From Symsagittifera roscoffensis (taxonomy: Eukaryota; Xenacoelomorpha; Acoela; Convolutidae): DNA of 64,000 bases. This document shows, piece after piece, positions 10,033-20,477 of the stretch; position 1 is the stretch's first letter, and each line of letters starts with the position of its first letter. The stretch is from the NCBI RefSeq assembly GCF_963678635.1, contig NC_087065.1, positions 11,491,579 to 11,555,578 on the forward strand, given 5' to 3'. Position numbers and translations under genes: made by a program. The notes below the pieces were generated by a model, which saw nothing but the letters and a program-made list of their open reading frames with translations, made no database searches and was not told the DNA's origin.

Positions 10033-11968
10033 ATGGAGCTTGATCTCGGCCAGAAACTAAACAAAATTTATCTTGCCAGGAAAGAGTTAGAAACAAATCT
10101 TTTCGATTACCATGCCAAAATTACGGAATATATAAGTGCGAATGATAGACCAGCTAAAATTGAAACGTACATAGAAAAATCTAGCATTTGCTTACAAAAA
10201 ATTATAGAGAAAAATGATGAGCTTAAATCTTTGTCTATGCACAGCAACAACGCTGCTGAAACAATGAATCAACTTGAGTTTTACCTAGGATCTACCACTG
10301 CAAAACATGACGATGTATTAGGTCTAGCTAAAAATTACTTTCAAATTAAACATCAAGAGGACCAGGTAGCAACTGCACGAACCCCAACGCCAAGCGAATC
10401 CGTCCGTTCCAAGAAACCCCTTTCACAGCGTTCTAAGATTGCATCAATGACTTCGAGTGAGCGTTGAAGAGAGGCAGCCCTTGCAAAAATTAGACGCGAA
10501 GAAGTTGAACGCCAAGTAGAGGCTAAGCTTCGTTTAAAAAAGCAAGAGATCCAGATTCAGTCGATGAAGGGTAAACTTGATCTTGATGTGATTGTAGAGG
10601 AAAGCCGTCAAAAGCTAGCTGAAGCAACTATCGAAGAGGCTGAATATCTGGAAGACGCCTCTGAAATTTGTGAACTTCGTCGTAGCAGATCGAAATTGGC
10701 AATGGACGTTCAGGAGAACCAAACGGAGGAAGACAGGACAAGAAGTTGGGTGAACACTCAATTCCCAACTCAGGAGATAGTTCAGCCCGTGGCCCCAGTC
10801 CAAAGTGTCAATCTGGAACCAGCTTCCGAGTTCTTGTCATTTTCAAGTATTGAACCGCCTTTCAGTAGAAATTTGACGATGATTAAAAACTCACATCCAT
10901 TGGCTGATTATTTCGAAACCACGTGTATAAACTCACAGAATGTTAACGTCCCTCATACATCAAATACAAGTGTCAGCTTGCCAAATCCAAAGTTAAACAC
11001 TACGTATGAGCCGCAGGAACAGCTACCTTCGACCAAGCTATACAACTACAACCCTTTGATGCAGAGTAGTTTTCATCATTCTAATATCCCGACGAGCTCA
11101 ATGCCCATTGCTCAACAAACCTTTTTCCGCAAATTTTGTGTACCAACCGCTTTTACCAACTAACGTTGGTCCTCTCAATCCTCCAACAGTCACCTTCTCC
11201 CCTAACTCATATTATGTCACACAGCCATCGAATGTTCAACCGTTCTCTAGCGGAGGAACAACTTTTTATGTCGGTGATCCTAAAACTTTAGACGCCGCAA
11301 TCTATTCAAAACCGCTGATGGCGCCTTATACAAATGAGAACAAACAATATGGCCCATTTACGTCCTCGGGCAGTAAACCAATCACAAATCAAGATCTAGC
11401 TGAAATCTTAACACTGAGCCAAAAAGGTCCCTTGCCTGAATGGAAATTGTCTTCTTTCGACGGGAATCCGTTGCAGTGACCTGAATGGTTTGGTCAGTTC
11501 AAAAGTGCAATCGATGCAAAAGTTTTAAGTGATGATGTCAAACTGACATATCTCAAAACTCTCGTTTCAGGCAAAGCGAAGAATGCAATTGCCGAAATCG
11601 CTTACAGTGGAGTATTCTACAAGGACGCTTTGAAAACTCTAGAGAGGAAATTTGGACAACCACAGACGATTGTGGTAGCTCTTCTTGAAAAACTTTCGAA
11701 TTTTCCACCTCTCAAAATGCACAATTCAGAAAGCATTATCAGTTTCGCTTCCTGTATATCCAGTCTTGTCGCAGTTTTAAAATCGTTAGGATATGAGTAT
11801 GACTTGAAGAGTACATCCGTTTTGAATCAAGTTATTTCAAAATTGCCTCCAAATATGAAAGAGTCATGGTCTCTCCACTCTGTAAAGAAATGTTGGAGAC
11901 AGCCAACCGTTTTAGACTTTAATGATTGGCTCCGCGACAAGGCTGAGGCACATGAGTTATGCGTGTGA
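10033..11968 (+). pseudogene. BEL copy 1 gag (stops and frameshifts)
   Basis: ATG 10033 starts MELDLGQKLNKIYLARKE, a helical N-terminus also present in copy 2 (ATG 21354). The C-terminal half is a DUF1759-type gag region (LPEWKLSSFDGNP, WFGQFKSAID, ALKTLERKFGQP, LLEKLSNFPPL). Breaks are a TGA at 10465 where copy 2 has CGA, a small deletion with frameshift near 11135-11160, a TGA at 11477 where copy 2 has TGG, and a 1-nt loss near 11955. Gag and pol were probably one frame originally, as is usual in BEL elements. No functional capsid can be made from this copy. Confidence 0.85.
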
Positions 11969-14900
11969 GTCAGAATAAGTCACGACCTGAGGAGACTCCA
12001 AAGACTGGTTTTCATAAACCACCTACAAAAGTTTTTGCCGCTGCTTCAAAAGTTGAAAAACCAATTTATGCTCCGTGCCTCCAGTGCAATGGTAAACACC
12101 CACTCTGGAGTTGTTCTGTGTTTAAGGAAAAGACCCCAACTCAACGAGCTCAATTCTCCGCACAAAATAGGTTGTGTTTTGCTTGCTTTCAACCTGACCA
12201 CATGTTCCGAAAATGCCCTAAAGCCCGCAAATGCACTAAACCTGGTTGTGAAAGCACCCATAATGTCTTGTTACATGGTGCTGAGAAAGTTTTCAGCGTA
12301 AGGTCTGCAAACAAAGAGTTAAACAATAGCAATAATGCAAGCCATTCGAATTCAAACAGTACCGCCCCGCCGAACCGGAATAAGCCGCAAACTTCGTCAT
12401 CAAACGTAGCCGGTTCGTCGTCTTACAAGAAACTTACGGGACTCCTTCCTGTGCTTCAATTGGAAATAAGTTCACACACAGATGTGACCACTGCTCTTGT
12501 AATGTGCGATTCCTGTTGTACCCACTCATGGGTCTCGGCGGGCCTAGCACAGCGTTTAAATTTAACTGGCCAACAGCTAGATATTCTGGTAAACGGCTTC
12601 AATTCGACGGAATCCGTTCCCACGCAACAAGTCGAAGTGAATGTTTTTGCCAAATTCGACCACCATGAATACTCGTTTAGGGTTACGCCGTTTGTGAAAG
12701 ACAGTTTGAGCGTTGGTTCCGAAACCATTGACGTTACCATTCTCCAAGACAGGTTTCCACATCTGCAGCCAATTAAACCTATTGTCTACAACTATTCCGA
12801 CGTTGAGATGATATTAGGGCAGGATGTCTTTCATGCAATCAAGCCTCTCGAATACTTCCAAGGACGAAATCAAAACACTCCTGTCGCTGTCCGTATGCCC
12901 ATTGGCTGGGTTCTCAGTGGCCCACTTCCATCACCAATTGGTGTTCGAGCCACCACTTTCAAGTGCAATGTTGAAGACGTAGCACTTGCTGACCAAGTGA
13001 AGAAATGGTACGAGCTAGAGTCGTATGGCACGTTTAAACAAGCTGATCCCCGTTCCTCAGCTGATAAACGTCCACAAAAAATTCTTGACTTTACCACGAT
13101 TCATGATGGCAGTCGTTATATTGTCGGAATGCTCTGGGCTGATGACAACATTCATCTTCCCGATAACTTTTACGCTTCGTTAGTCCAGTTTAAGTCTCTT
13201 GAAAAGCGTCTAGAGGAAGATTTAAACCTGAAAACTCAATACGCATCAGATATCCGAAGTGATGTCGAGAAGGGTTACGTGGTCCCGGTTAGCCCTCACG
13301 ACTCAAAAAACCGTTCAAACCGAGAATGGTACGTACCGCACCACCCAGTTTTAAATCCGAACAAACCCGGCAACGTTCGGCGCGTTTTAAACGGTGCTTC
13401 TAGGTTTCACGGCAATTCACTGAATAACTCCCTTCTCGTCGGCCCCGATCTGCTTCAGAACCTTTTATTCGTTTTAATGCGCTTCCGAGAGCACAAATAC
13501 GCAATTTCCGCAGATATCGAAGGCATGTTTATGCAGGTCGGCTTACTAGAAAGCGATCAACGTTCCGTGCGTTTTTTGTGGCGGGAGGACCCCACATCAG
13601 ATGTGAGTGTATTTCAATATACAAGGCATATATTTGGAGCGAAAGATTCTCCGACATGTGCTAACTATGCTCTTCGCCGAACAGCCGTCGAAAACCAAGA
13701 TCGTTACCCCGATGCCGCTTGCGCCGTGCTTAACAACTTTTACATGGATGACTACCTTGGGTCTGTGAAAAACCCAGAAACTGCTTTAAGGTTAAGTCGC
13801 AGTTTAGTTGAACTGCTTAAGTTGGGTGGGTTTAATCTTACAAAATTTATTAGCAACGTTCCCAATTTGACTTCGAAACTAAATCCCCCTAAGACCAGCG
13901 CTAACAACAGTAAGGAAATTATTACCGCTGCGATTAATCCGGAAACCGCATCGCATGTTCTCGGTCTCAAATGGGACCACGTCACCGATACGTTGGTTGT
14001 GAGCAGAGGAGTCAACCGCGAACTCAAAGACTCTGTTACGCAGCGATCGGTCCTTAGTTTTGTGTCCTCCGTGTTCGACCCCATAGGTCTTGTCGCCCCG
14101 TATACCGTACGCGCACGTTTGTTACTGAAAGATATCTGGAGATTGAGTGGCCAACAGTGGGACGACCCACTGCCAATTGAGTTGTGCCGCAGATTCACTG
14201 AATGGCACTCTGGCTTGCCAGTTTTAGGGCAGCTCAAAATACCTCGTTGTTGTTTTGACTTCTCAGTAGATGAGGTCGAGCTGCACATGTTCGGTGATAG
14301 CTCATTGGACGTTTTCTGTTCTGTAGCATTCCTTCGAGCTCAGAAAAACGCCTGTTCCAAATGTCAACTAGCGTTTGTTTTCGGTAAAGCAAGAGTAGCC
14401 CCGATGAAGATGCTTTCAATTCCGAAGTTGGAACTTCAGGCTGCGCTTCTTGACAGTCGCCTGAAGGATGATATCGAGAAAGCTCTGTCACTGAGTATTT
14501 CCAAAGTGTTCATGTGGACTGACAGCACAACAGTCCTTCAGTGGTTGAACTCGACAAGCAAACAGCCCGTGTTTGTAGCTAATCGAGTAGCCGAGATTCT
14601 GGAGTCAACATCAATTGACCAATGGTTCCATGTTTTGAGTGGAGACAACCCCGCTGACACCGGAACTAGAGGTATTACTGCTGACTCCCTCAAGCAAAGC
14701 AGTTGGGTAAACGGCCCTTCCTTTTTGAAAACTTCTGATTGGCCTTTCAATCCAAATAGGGAAGTTACTGACAAAATTCGCCTGGATGGTCTGGTCTACG
14801 ATCTAAACGAGGGTTTAGAGGTCTCTTCCAATTTTCCGTGCACTGCAGTTTCGACTGGCTTTGCCTTCCCTTCGGAAGAGTATAGCTCGTTCTCCAAGAT

Positions 14901-16230
14901 AAAGCGACTGGTCGCATATATGTTGAGACTCTCACCTAAGCATAGACATTTCAGATCACCAGATAAGGCCATAATTGATCCAGCAGAACTTGTTATTTCA
15001 GGGGAAAAACTTTTGCAACTTTCGCAGTTAGAGTCATTCCCAGCTGAAAGTAAGCAATTAGCAGCTGGGAAATATGTGAAAACGTCGAGCCGTATATCAT
15101 CGTATTCGCCTTTTATCGGGCCGAACGGTTTAATTAGATCTACCGTCCGTATCCAACGTCTCTCTGCAACCGCATTCGAAACTCGCCATCCAATAATTTT
15201 GGATAGCCGCAATCGCCTAATCCGATTGTTTCTCCGTTTTTGTCACATTAAGCATGAACATCAATCAGTCGACTACCTTCGTTCCGTGATTCATCAGCAA
15301 TTTGTTGTACTACGCTTAAGATCTGCACTAAGAGCTATTGAAACACATTGCGTGTGCTGTAGAAAGCGAAAAGCAAAAACCGTTACTCCAATGATGTCTG
15401 ACCTTCCCGCGGAGCGTCTAGGTTACCGCCAGTCACCGTTCTCGAACTGCGGTGTCGATTATTTTGGACCATTTCATGTAACCATTCGTCGATCTTCCGA
15501 GAAACGCTGGGGTTTTCTATTTACTTGCTTAACGACTCGCGCTATTCACATTGAGTTGGTTCCATCCATGGACACAAGTTCATGTGTGATGGCTATCGAG
15601 CGCTTTATTTCTAGGCGAGGAACACTCTCAGTAATTTGTTCGGACAACGGAACAAACTTTGTAGGAGCCGAAAAAGAGCTTCTTCTGTGCATCAAAAATT
15701 GGAACGCAGAAGCTCCACTGTCGCTCGTACACAAAGGCATTAAGTGGAAGTATAATCCGCCAAGTGCACCACATCAAGGTGGAGCATGGGAGCGAATGGT
15801 GCGCAGTTGTAAGCGTGTGTTTTATGCAATCTTAGGGTCAAGAAAGTTGACTGACGAGATTTTGAACACAACCATGTGCCTAGTTGAAGGTTCACTAAAC
15901 GCCCGTCCACTCACTCCCGTTTCTGACGACCCCGATAGTCTTGAGGCTTTGACGCCGAATCATTTCCTCTTAGGTCAGCACAGTCTAACGTTTCCGTCTC
16001 TAAGGTCGAGTGAAAACTATTCTCACTCTAGGCGCTATGCCCGTGTGCAGTCGTACGCAAATGCAATTTGGCAGCGATGGTTAAGTGAGTACGTCCCTAC
16101 ACTCAATAAAAGAGTTAAGTGGCATGCTCCTCCCGAATACTCTTTGAAAACGGGAGATATGGTGTGGTTAGTTGAATCTACTAGCCCTAGGGGCCACTAC
16201 CCACTAGCACGCATAATGTCGCTAACGTGA
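11959..16230 (+). CDS. BEL/Pao Pol polyprotein, long open frame truncated at C-terminus
   Basis: A 1423-codon open frame carries in order: Cys/His knuckles (about residues 40-105), an A17-type aspartic protease (CDSCCTHSWVS, about 183), a Pao reverse transcriptase with FYMDD at 594-598, RNase H (MFGDSS, MWTDST, GDNPAD, about 775-925), the integrase zinc domain (H...H...CVCC, about 1090-1135) and a DDE core (GVDYFGP, CSDNGTNF, GAWERM; about 1166-1280) followed by a DUF5641-like tail. The apparent ATG is a by-product of a 1-nt deletion; pol was probably fused to gag. The tail ends early because of the deletion into the 3' LTR; copy 2 continues about 45 codons further. Enzymatic motifs look intact. 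Confidence 0.93.
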   Translation: MRVSQNKSRPEETPKTGFHKPPTKVFAAASKVEKPIYAPCLQCNGKHPLWSCSVFKEKTPTQRAQFSAQNRLCFACFQPDHMFRKCPKARKCTKPGCESTHNVLLHGAEKVFSVRSANKELNNSNNASHSNSNSTAPPNRNKPQTSSSNVAGSSSYKKLTGLLPVLQLEISSHTDVTTALVMCDSCCTHSWVSAGLAQRLNLTGQQLDILVNGFNSTESVPTQQVEVNVFAKFDHHEYSFRVTPFVKDSLSVGSETIDVTILQDRFPHLQPIKPIVYNYSDVEMILGQDVFHAIKPLEYFQGRNQNTPVAVRMPIGWVLSGPLPSPIGVRATTFKCNVEDVALADQVKKWYELESYGTFKQADPRSSADKRPQKILDFTTIHDGSRYIVGMLWADDNIHLPDNFYASLVQFKSLEKRLEEDLNLKTQYASDIRSDVEKGYVVPVSPHDSKNRSNREWYVPHHPVLNPNKPGNVRRVLNGASRFHGNSLNNSLLVGPDLLQNLLFVLMRFREHKYAISADIEGMFMQVGLLESDQRSVRFLWREDPTSDVSVFQYTRHIFGAKDSPTCANYALRRTAVENQDRYPDAACAVLNNFYMDDYLGSVKNPETALRLSRSLVELLKLGGFNLTKFISNVPNLTSKLNPPKTSANNSKEIITAAINPETASHVLGLKWDHVTDTLVVSRGVNRELKDSVTQRSVLSFVSSVFDPIGLVAPYTVRARLLLKDIWRLSGQQWDDPLPIELCRRFTEWHSGLPVLGQLKIPRCCFDFSVDEVELHMFGDSSLDVFCSVAFLRAQKNACSKCQLAFVFGKARVAPMKMLSIPKLELQAALLDSRLKDDIEKALSLSISKVFMWTDSTTVLQWLNSTSKQPVFVANRVAEILESTSIDQWFHVLSGDNPADTGTRGITADSLKQSSWVNGPSFLKTSDWPFNPNREVTDKIRLDGLVYDLNEGLEVSSNFPCTAVSTGFAFPSEEYSSFSKIKRLVAYMLRLSPKHRHFRSPDKAIIDPAELVISGEKLLQLSQLESFPAESKQLAAGKYVKTSSRISSYSPFIGPNGLIRSTVRIQRLSATAFETRHPIILDSRNRLIRLFLRFCHIKHEHQSVDYLRSVIHQQFVVLRLRSALRAIETHCVCCRKRKAKTVTPMMSDLPAERLGYRQSPFSNCGVDYFGPFHVTIRRSSEKRWGFLFTCLTTRAIHIELVPSMDTSSCVMAIERFISRRGTLSVICSDNGTNFVGAEKELLLCIKNWNAEAPLSLVHKGIKWKYNPPSAPHQGGAWERMVRSCKRVFYAILGSRKLTDEILNTTMCLVEGSLNARPLTPVSDDPDSLEALTPNHFLLGQHSLTFPSLRSSENYSHSRRYARVQSYANAIWQRWLSEYVPTLNKRVKWHAPPEYSLKTGDMVWLVESTSPRGHYPLARIMSLT

Positions 16231-16440
16231 ATTAAGTATGAACTCATTGTGAAAAAACACATAAATCACACAAATCAGGGCATGAACAAGCCCACTTTTT
16301 AACTTGATACGTGTAATGTTGTTGCTAATTCCGTGCAATAAAAATTACTAAAATTCGCCGTTTATTGATTCTCTTGAATTAAATCGATTCTGTTTCCTGT
16401 TTTTATAAGTTATAAAAAAGTTATAAAAAAGGCCAGAATA
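16226..16440 (+). repeat. BEL copy 1 3' LTR remnant (215 bp)
   Basis: It aligns without gaps to 7786-8000 of the 5' LTR with one visible mismatch. The first 244 bp, including the tRNA-like module, are missing. It ends in CCAGAATA and is followed by the TTGCA target duplication. Confidence 0.93.
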
Positions 16441-16511
16441 TTGCAGGTGGGGGGGGGGAAGGAAAAAGAGCCGCATAATCATATGTTTTCTAGTAATTGA
16501 AGCTTTATAAC

Positions 16512-16755
16512 CTGGTGGAATCTGCGTTAAACTGCAGTTCACCATGACAAGAGTCTTCAGCATCTGGAAATGTCCGAACCAGTCGGGGAAACTGTCGTGC
16601 CTGTTTAATCTGTTCCCGCTAATATCCAGGGACCTCAGATTAGGTACTCTCTCCAGGGCAGGTGGTATTCTGGTCAGACTGCAGTTGACCAATGAGATGG
16701 CTCCTGTTTTCTGGGCTGTTTCAATTCGAGCGCCAACATATCCCGAGTAACCACT
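16512..16755 (-). CDS. Leucine-rich-repeat exon, LRRC57-like
   Basis: On the minus strand an acceptor (CTTTTCTTTAG) at 16756 and a donor (CCACCAG|GTTATA) at 16512/16511 bound a 244-nt open exon. It encodes GARIETAQKTG followed by LRRs (SLTRIPPALERVPNLRSLD, then LKTLVMVNCSLTQIPPG). The ETAQKTG phrase followed by LRRs is typical of the LRRC57 N-terminus. The initiator Met would be in an upstream exon (higher coordinates), and later exons should lie below 16440, beyond BEL copy 1. I found neither, so this could be part of a live gene with TE-filled introns or an orphan fragment. LRRC57 identity rests on memory of the family. Confidence 0.55.
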
Positions 16756-17127
16756 CTAAAGAAAAGCTAAGGTTCGCTTTCACAGTTTTCGATCTCAAGA
16801 TAAATGTTCATTTCGGTAGAAAACGATCAGAAGATGACCTCTGCCCCCACCAGAGATAAATATCAATTTTACGGGCACTTATTGATTGATTTTACGGCTC
16901 TTTTCGACTTTCCCCATATTTATGAAAAAATATTTTGATGGAAAAACTAACAATTGCGAACAAATTTCCGAACATTTACAGCGTAACATTCTTGTAACAT
17001 TACATGTAAATTAACTATAAAAATTGAAACTTTGAGGGAGTGGGAGAGTGAAAAAAAGCAGATTTTACAAGTTGTGTACAAGGTCAAAATTATTTTGCAA
17101 TTGACTAGTAAAATTATGTGCCAATTT

Positions 17128-17346
17128 CGGCTCTTTTCCAGTCCCCCCTTTCAAAATACCGAGCTTTATGTTTGTTTTACGTGTTATTACGGCTGAATGC
17201 GTGATGTTACGCTGTAAAGTATGAAGAACAAATCTGTTCAGAATAGTCGATTTGTTCACCACGCCAAATTTCATTGCATTGTGACAACTTTAAATAGACT
17301 TTTCAAAATTGAATTTGAAAGGGGGTGGGGAAACTGGAAAGAGCCG
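17128..17346. repeat. Inverted-repeat element with CGGCTCTTTTCC ends, copy i
   Basis: The left end CGGCTCTTTTCCAGTCCCCC and right end ...GGGGAAACTGGAAAGAGCCG are inverted. The core contains TTACGTGTTATTACGGCTG. The 16-bp AATTATGTGCCAATTT lies at 17112-17127 and again at 17350-17365, which may reflect a tandem origin. Related copies lie at 18397-18613 (inverted) and 30709-30931. Confidence 0.6.
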
Positions 17347-17369
17347 TATAATTATGTGCCAATTTCCAT

Positions 17370-18060
17370 GACAATTGGACAATGTGAACAAAATTAATTT
17401 ATAAAAAGAAAATTGGCAGGTTGAGAGAAAGGTGAACAAGCTGACGTCGCACTTTCTCAATACGGCTTCACCAGCCTTAGTCACTACAAATTTATAGCTA
17501 CACCTTTTTTGAATTTTTGTTTAAAAAAATTGAGGGGCTAGGATGCTTATAATGGGAAAAGTTCAAAATAAAACATATTTCGTTATGGGCGCAAAAATAG
17601 TATTTATTACAAAGTTCAGTTCTGCATTTGAAACTTCAGTTGTTTTCACCTGCTTAACTGTGTATCTCTGGGGCTCAGCTGAACTAGATGCCCTTACGGG
17701 GAAGGCGGAAGATCGTACAGACCTGCTTTGACTTCTTGCTCTCGGTACTCGCCGCTGATTGGACGACAAGGTTGCTGCTCTCTGATTGGCTACTGTCCGC
17801 CGATCTCTTGAAGCAACACGCTGTCCATTTGACATTCTTGCATGGACTCATAACACCAGTACACTTTCCGCCCACAGTGTTATTGATGCAGCTCAGTAGT
17901 TGGTGTAATAAGGGGTCGAAATTACGTCACACTTTGTTAGAAAAAATGACACGTGCCATTTACGCGGCACAGTGCAACTATGACATGCAGTCAAAGCGTT
18001 CGCCACAAAAAAAACGTGGGCCCTTTTTGAGTCTTTCTCATCCCTACTCCACATTTGGAT
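17370..18060. other. No gene recognised
   Basis: Several short overlapping ORFs on both strands at 17560-18180 have no recognisable domain and no homologue within the window. Slightly higher GC at 17690-17870 could mark an old exon or promoter, but nothing supports either. Confidence 0.4.
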
Positions 18061-18087
18061 TAAACTTTGAACAAGAGTGGCCGGTTG

Positions 18088-18262
18088 CAGTGCAAGTAGC
18101 ACTAAGTTCCGACCACATTCAAAAAAATACTCTTTTTTTATTACTATTTTTCCAAATTTGCGCCATTCTTTGGGCACCGTGAGATAGAAAAAACTAGAAA
18201 AAAAACTTACGCCATTACTATATAAAGAGCAAGGATAGCCGGTTACTGTGCAAGTAGCACAG
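18088..18262 (+). repeat. Two copies of a dispersed conserved hairpin
   Basis: CTGTGC-AAGTA-GCACAG at 18246-18262 and (C)AGTGC-AAGTA-GCACT(A) at 18088-18104 share the same loop, and one stem pair is swapped (T-A to A-T). Outer sequence GCCGGTTA...GTTCCGGCC can extend the stem at 18238-18275. Reverse-orientation copies occur near 29171-29187, 29706-29722, 33024-33040 and 33583-33599. Confidence 0.6.
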
Positions 18263-18396
18263 ATGGTTCCGGCCACAGTCTTAAGAAATTCAACAAACAA
18301 GTTTTTTCAAACTATCGTTGCTTCTGCTTGGTGTGGTAAAAAGGATTTGAACGGAAAATTAAAACTTAGGCGTATTCGACAGTCATAGTAAAATAA

Positions 18397-18613
18397 GCGA
18401 CTTTTTTCTAGTTCCCCCTTTCAAATTCAATTTTGAAAAGCTTATTTAAGGTTGTCTTAATGAAAATTGGCATGGTGAAAAAACAAACTGACAATTATGA
18501 ACAGCTTTAATTTTCATACTTCAAATCGTAATATCACACATTTAGCCGTATTAACACGTAAAACGAACAAAAAATCGATATTTTGAAAGGTGAGAGGGAA
18601 GTGGAAAAGAGCC
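18397..18613. repeat. Inverted-repeat element, copy ii
   Basis: This is a reverse-complement relative of 17128-17346: TTCTAGTTCCCCCTTTC at the left, AAGTGGAAAAGAGCC at the right, and the shared core TACGTGTTAATACGGCTAAA on the opposite strand. Confidence 0.55.
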
Positions 18614-18619
18614 AAATAA

Positions 18620-19050
18620 ACAATTTTGAAAACAATTTTAGCAGAAAAACGACTAGAAAAACAAAAAAAAAAAAATTTTTCAATTTTTTTCAAGCTTTAA
18701 AGTTTTCGATTCCAAAAAGGCGCTAAAAATTTACCCGAAAAAAAATAAGTTCGTAATTTGTAAATTTTGTAGACTTCTTCATCTAAATAGAATTGATTCA
18801 CTATTTGTAATATTCAATTGTATTTTCGGCTTTTTATTTAAAATGAGATAGCGAATCTATAAATAAGAGTACATCTATAAAACAAAAAAATTAGGTTGAT
18901 TTCTCGTCAGCGAAAAAAGGTTAGTCATTTAATTAGATAAAATCTTATTATCAATTAACATTGAAAAAGATTAATCTGAAAAAATTTTGTTTTCCGAATT
19001 CCAATGAAAAAAAAACACCAATGCAATAGCATTATTGACAACAGAACGTT
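18620..19050. other. No gene recognised
   Basis: AT-rich sequence with A runs near 18660. No ORF, repeat or RNA gene could be supported. Confidence 0.4.
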
Positions 19051-19055
19051 AGCAG

Positions 19056-19452
19056 TGTTAATGCTACATAGCGTTAAATTAAAGTATAAAATCAGTATAG
19101 TTGCTTAGCAATACCAGCTATATAGCGCAGCGTATACATAGTGCGTTCCGGGGAGTTCGGCGTGGGTTCGATTCTCACCTAAGCCGTTTTATTTGAGAAT
19201 CCTTCGTGAGCCGAAACTGACAGAACATAAAAATGCTAATATTTTAATCGGTTCAAAATTGGTTTGCAATTGAATTTTTGTTTATTCAACCGCGTCAACT
19301 GAATTTGATTTAATAGAAAAATCATAAATCAGCGCATGATCCACCGCACTATTTTGGCTTGATACGTTTAATGTAGTCACAAAATGTTGACCATATTTCG
19401 TCAGTTTAAAACCGATTCTGTTTTGTTTTTACTGTATAAATTGAGCAGAATA
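19056..19452 (+). repeat. BEL copy 2 5' LTR
   Basis: It starts TGTTAATGCTACATAGC and ends GAGCAGAATA. A tRNA-like module lies at about 19107-19180, where the D-arm GCGC...GTGC and the T-arm GTGGG-TTCGATT-CTCAC can both pair. The primer-binding site follows at 19456 with one change (TCGTGCC instead of TGGTGCC). Confidence 0.9.
19107..19180 (+). promoter_or_regulatory. tRNA-like module in BEL copy 2 5' LTR
   Basis: TAGCGCAGCG (A-box-like) pairs GCGC with GTGC as a D-arm, and GTGGGTTCGATTCTCAC forms a full T-arm/B box. An acceptor stem is not evident and the anticodon region is shortened. It matches the module in copy 1. Confidence 0.55.
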
Positions 19453-20477
19453 TTTTCGTGCCGCGACTCGGGAAGGAAACAAAAGCCGAGGACCGACCCA
19501 ACGCAAGGAGGGGGGAAACACAAAATCGAACCGAACCGATAGTCCAATTCCCGAACAACCACATGACCGACAACAGCGAATCAGCCAAAACCCGCTAATC
19601 CGACCAACTGGCCGAAAAACCACCATTCCGAATCCGAGCGCCGAAAGTGCGCAAAGACGGTATACGACTACAGGATAGCCAAAATTGTCAAGTCAGAATG
19701 ATGTTAAGAAATTGAGACCTCAAGACAAATCAAGAAGTCTTTAGCGAAATGGACTAAATGGTAGGCAAGCCGAAGTGGTCATTGTCAGACCATCAAGAAG
19801 GCAGAAAATTGTGACGTTGTTTCTGCATCCAAAACTGGTTACCATCTCAACAATTAGTGAGACCTAACCTTTTTTTGTCCGTTTCTCAAAACAATTATGC
19901 TATAACCTGACCTATGAGTGCTATGATTCGTAGCTTTTTGTCATTACTAGGATTTGCTAGATTTCAAATTTTGCTGTGAAATTACATACGATGTTGTTAT
20001 TTGCAAACCGATTAGGACGGTACAAGATACCTAATCCTAGTTCATACCCAGTACCCTAGTACCCCACGAGAGTCTCGAGCCCAAAAAATTTTTTTTCGAC
20101 CGATTTTAGGGCAAAACCAGTAAAACCGTCAATCGTGTCCCTACAAGCAAGTTTTTTTAGTGAATCCCTACCCCGGTTTCCTACAGTGGTTGGATAATCT
20201 TCAAAAATTGGCTCGGCTCGCCCGTTTTCGGCCGCATACCGCTGTGATCGTAACTACTACCGTTTCGCCGTAACGTCGTTAAGTTTAATCGATAAACCGT
20301 ACGCGCTAATTTAAATAAAGCTGAACCGAAGCCTTAGTAGAAACTTACAAACCCTCAGCTAAGGGTTCTTAAAGTTATTATCTTCGTATGTTTTTTTCGT
20401 TTCTATATGACGACTTTACAACAACAGACTCCTTAAATTGATTGCCTTTAAAACAACTGTATCGCTTATCACTCTCA

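Larger units (their letters stand above)
7542..16440 (+). mobile_element. BEL/Pao LTR retrotransposon, copy 1
   Basis: A full 5' LTR (7542-8000), primer-binding site, leader ORF, gag, pol and a partial 3' LTR (16226-16440) are bounded by a perfect 5-bp target duplication, TTGCA at 7537-7541 and 16441-16445. The 215 bp shared by the two LTRs show one visible mismatch (7944/16384), so the insertion looks young. The last part of pol and the first 244 bp of the 3' LTR are missing through one internal deletion joining GTCGCTAA to CGTGAATT at about 16225. Gag carries stops, so the copy is not autonomous. Confidence 0.93.

Noticed and set aside
12046-15740. Multiple antisense ORFs of 60-180 codons within BEL pol
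   Set aside because: They lie opposite a strongly supported coding frame and their sequences mirror it; the same shadows appear in copy 2.
17563-18300. Overlapping ORFs on both strands with a serine/arginine-rich product
   Set aside because: No splice sites, domains or second copy support coding; the sequence contains repeat hairpins.
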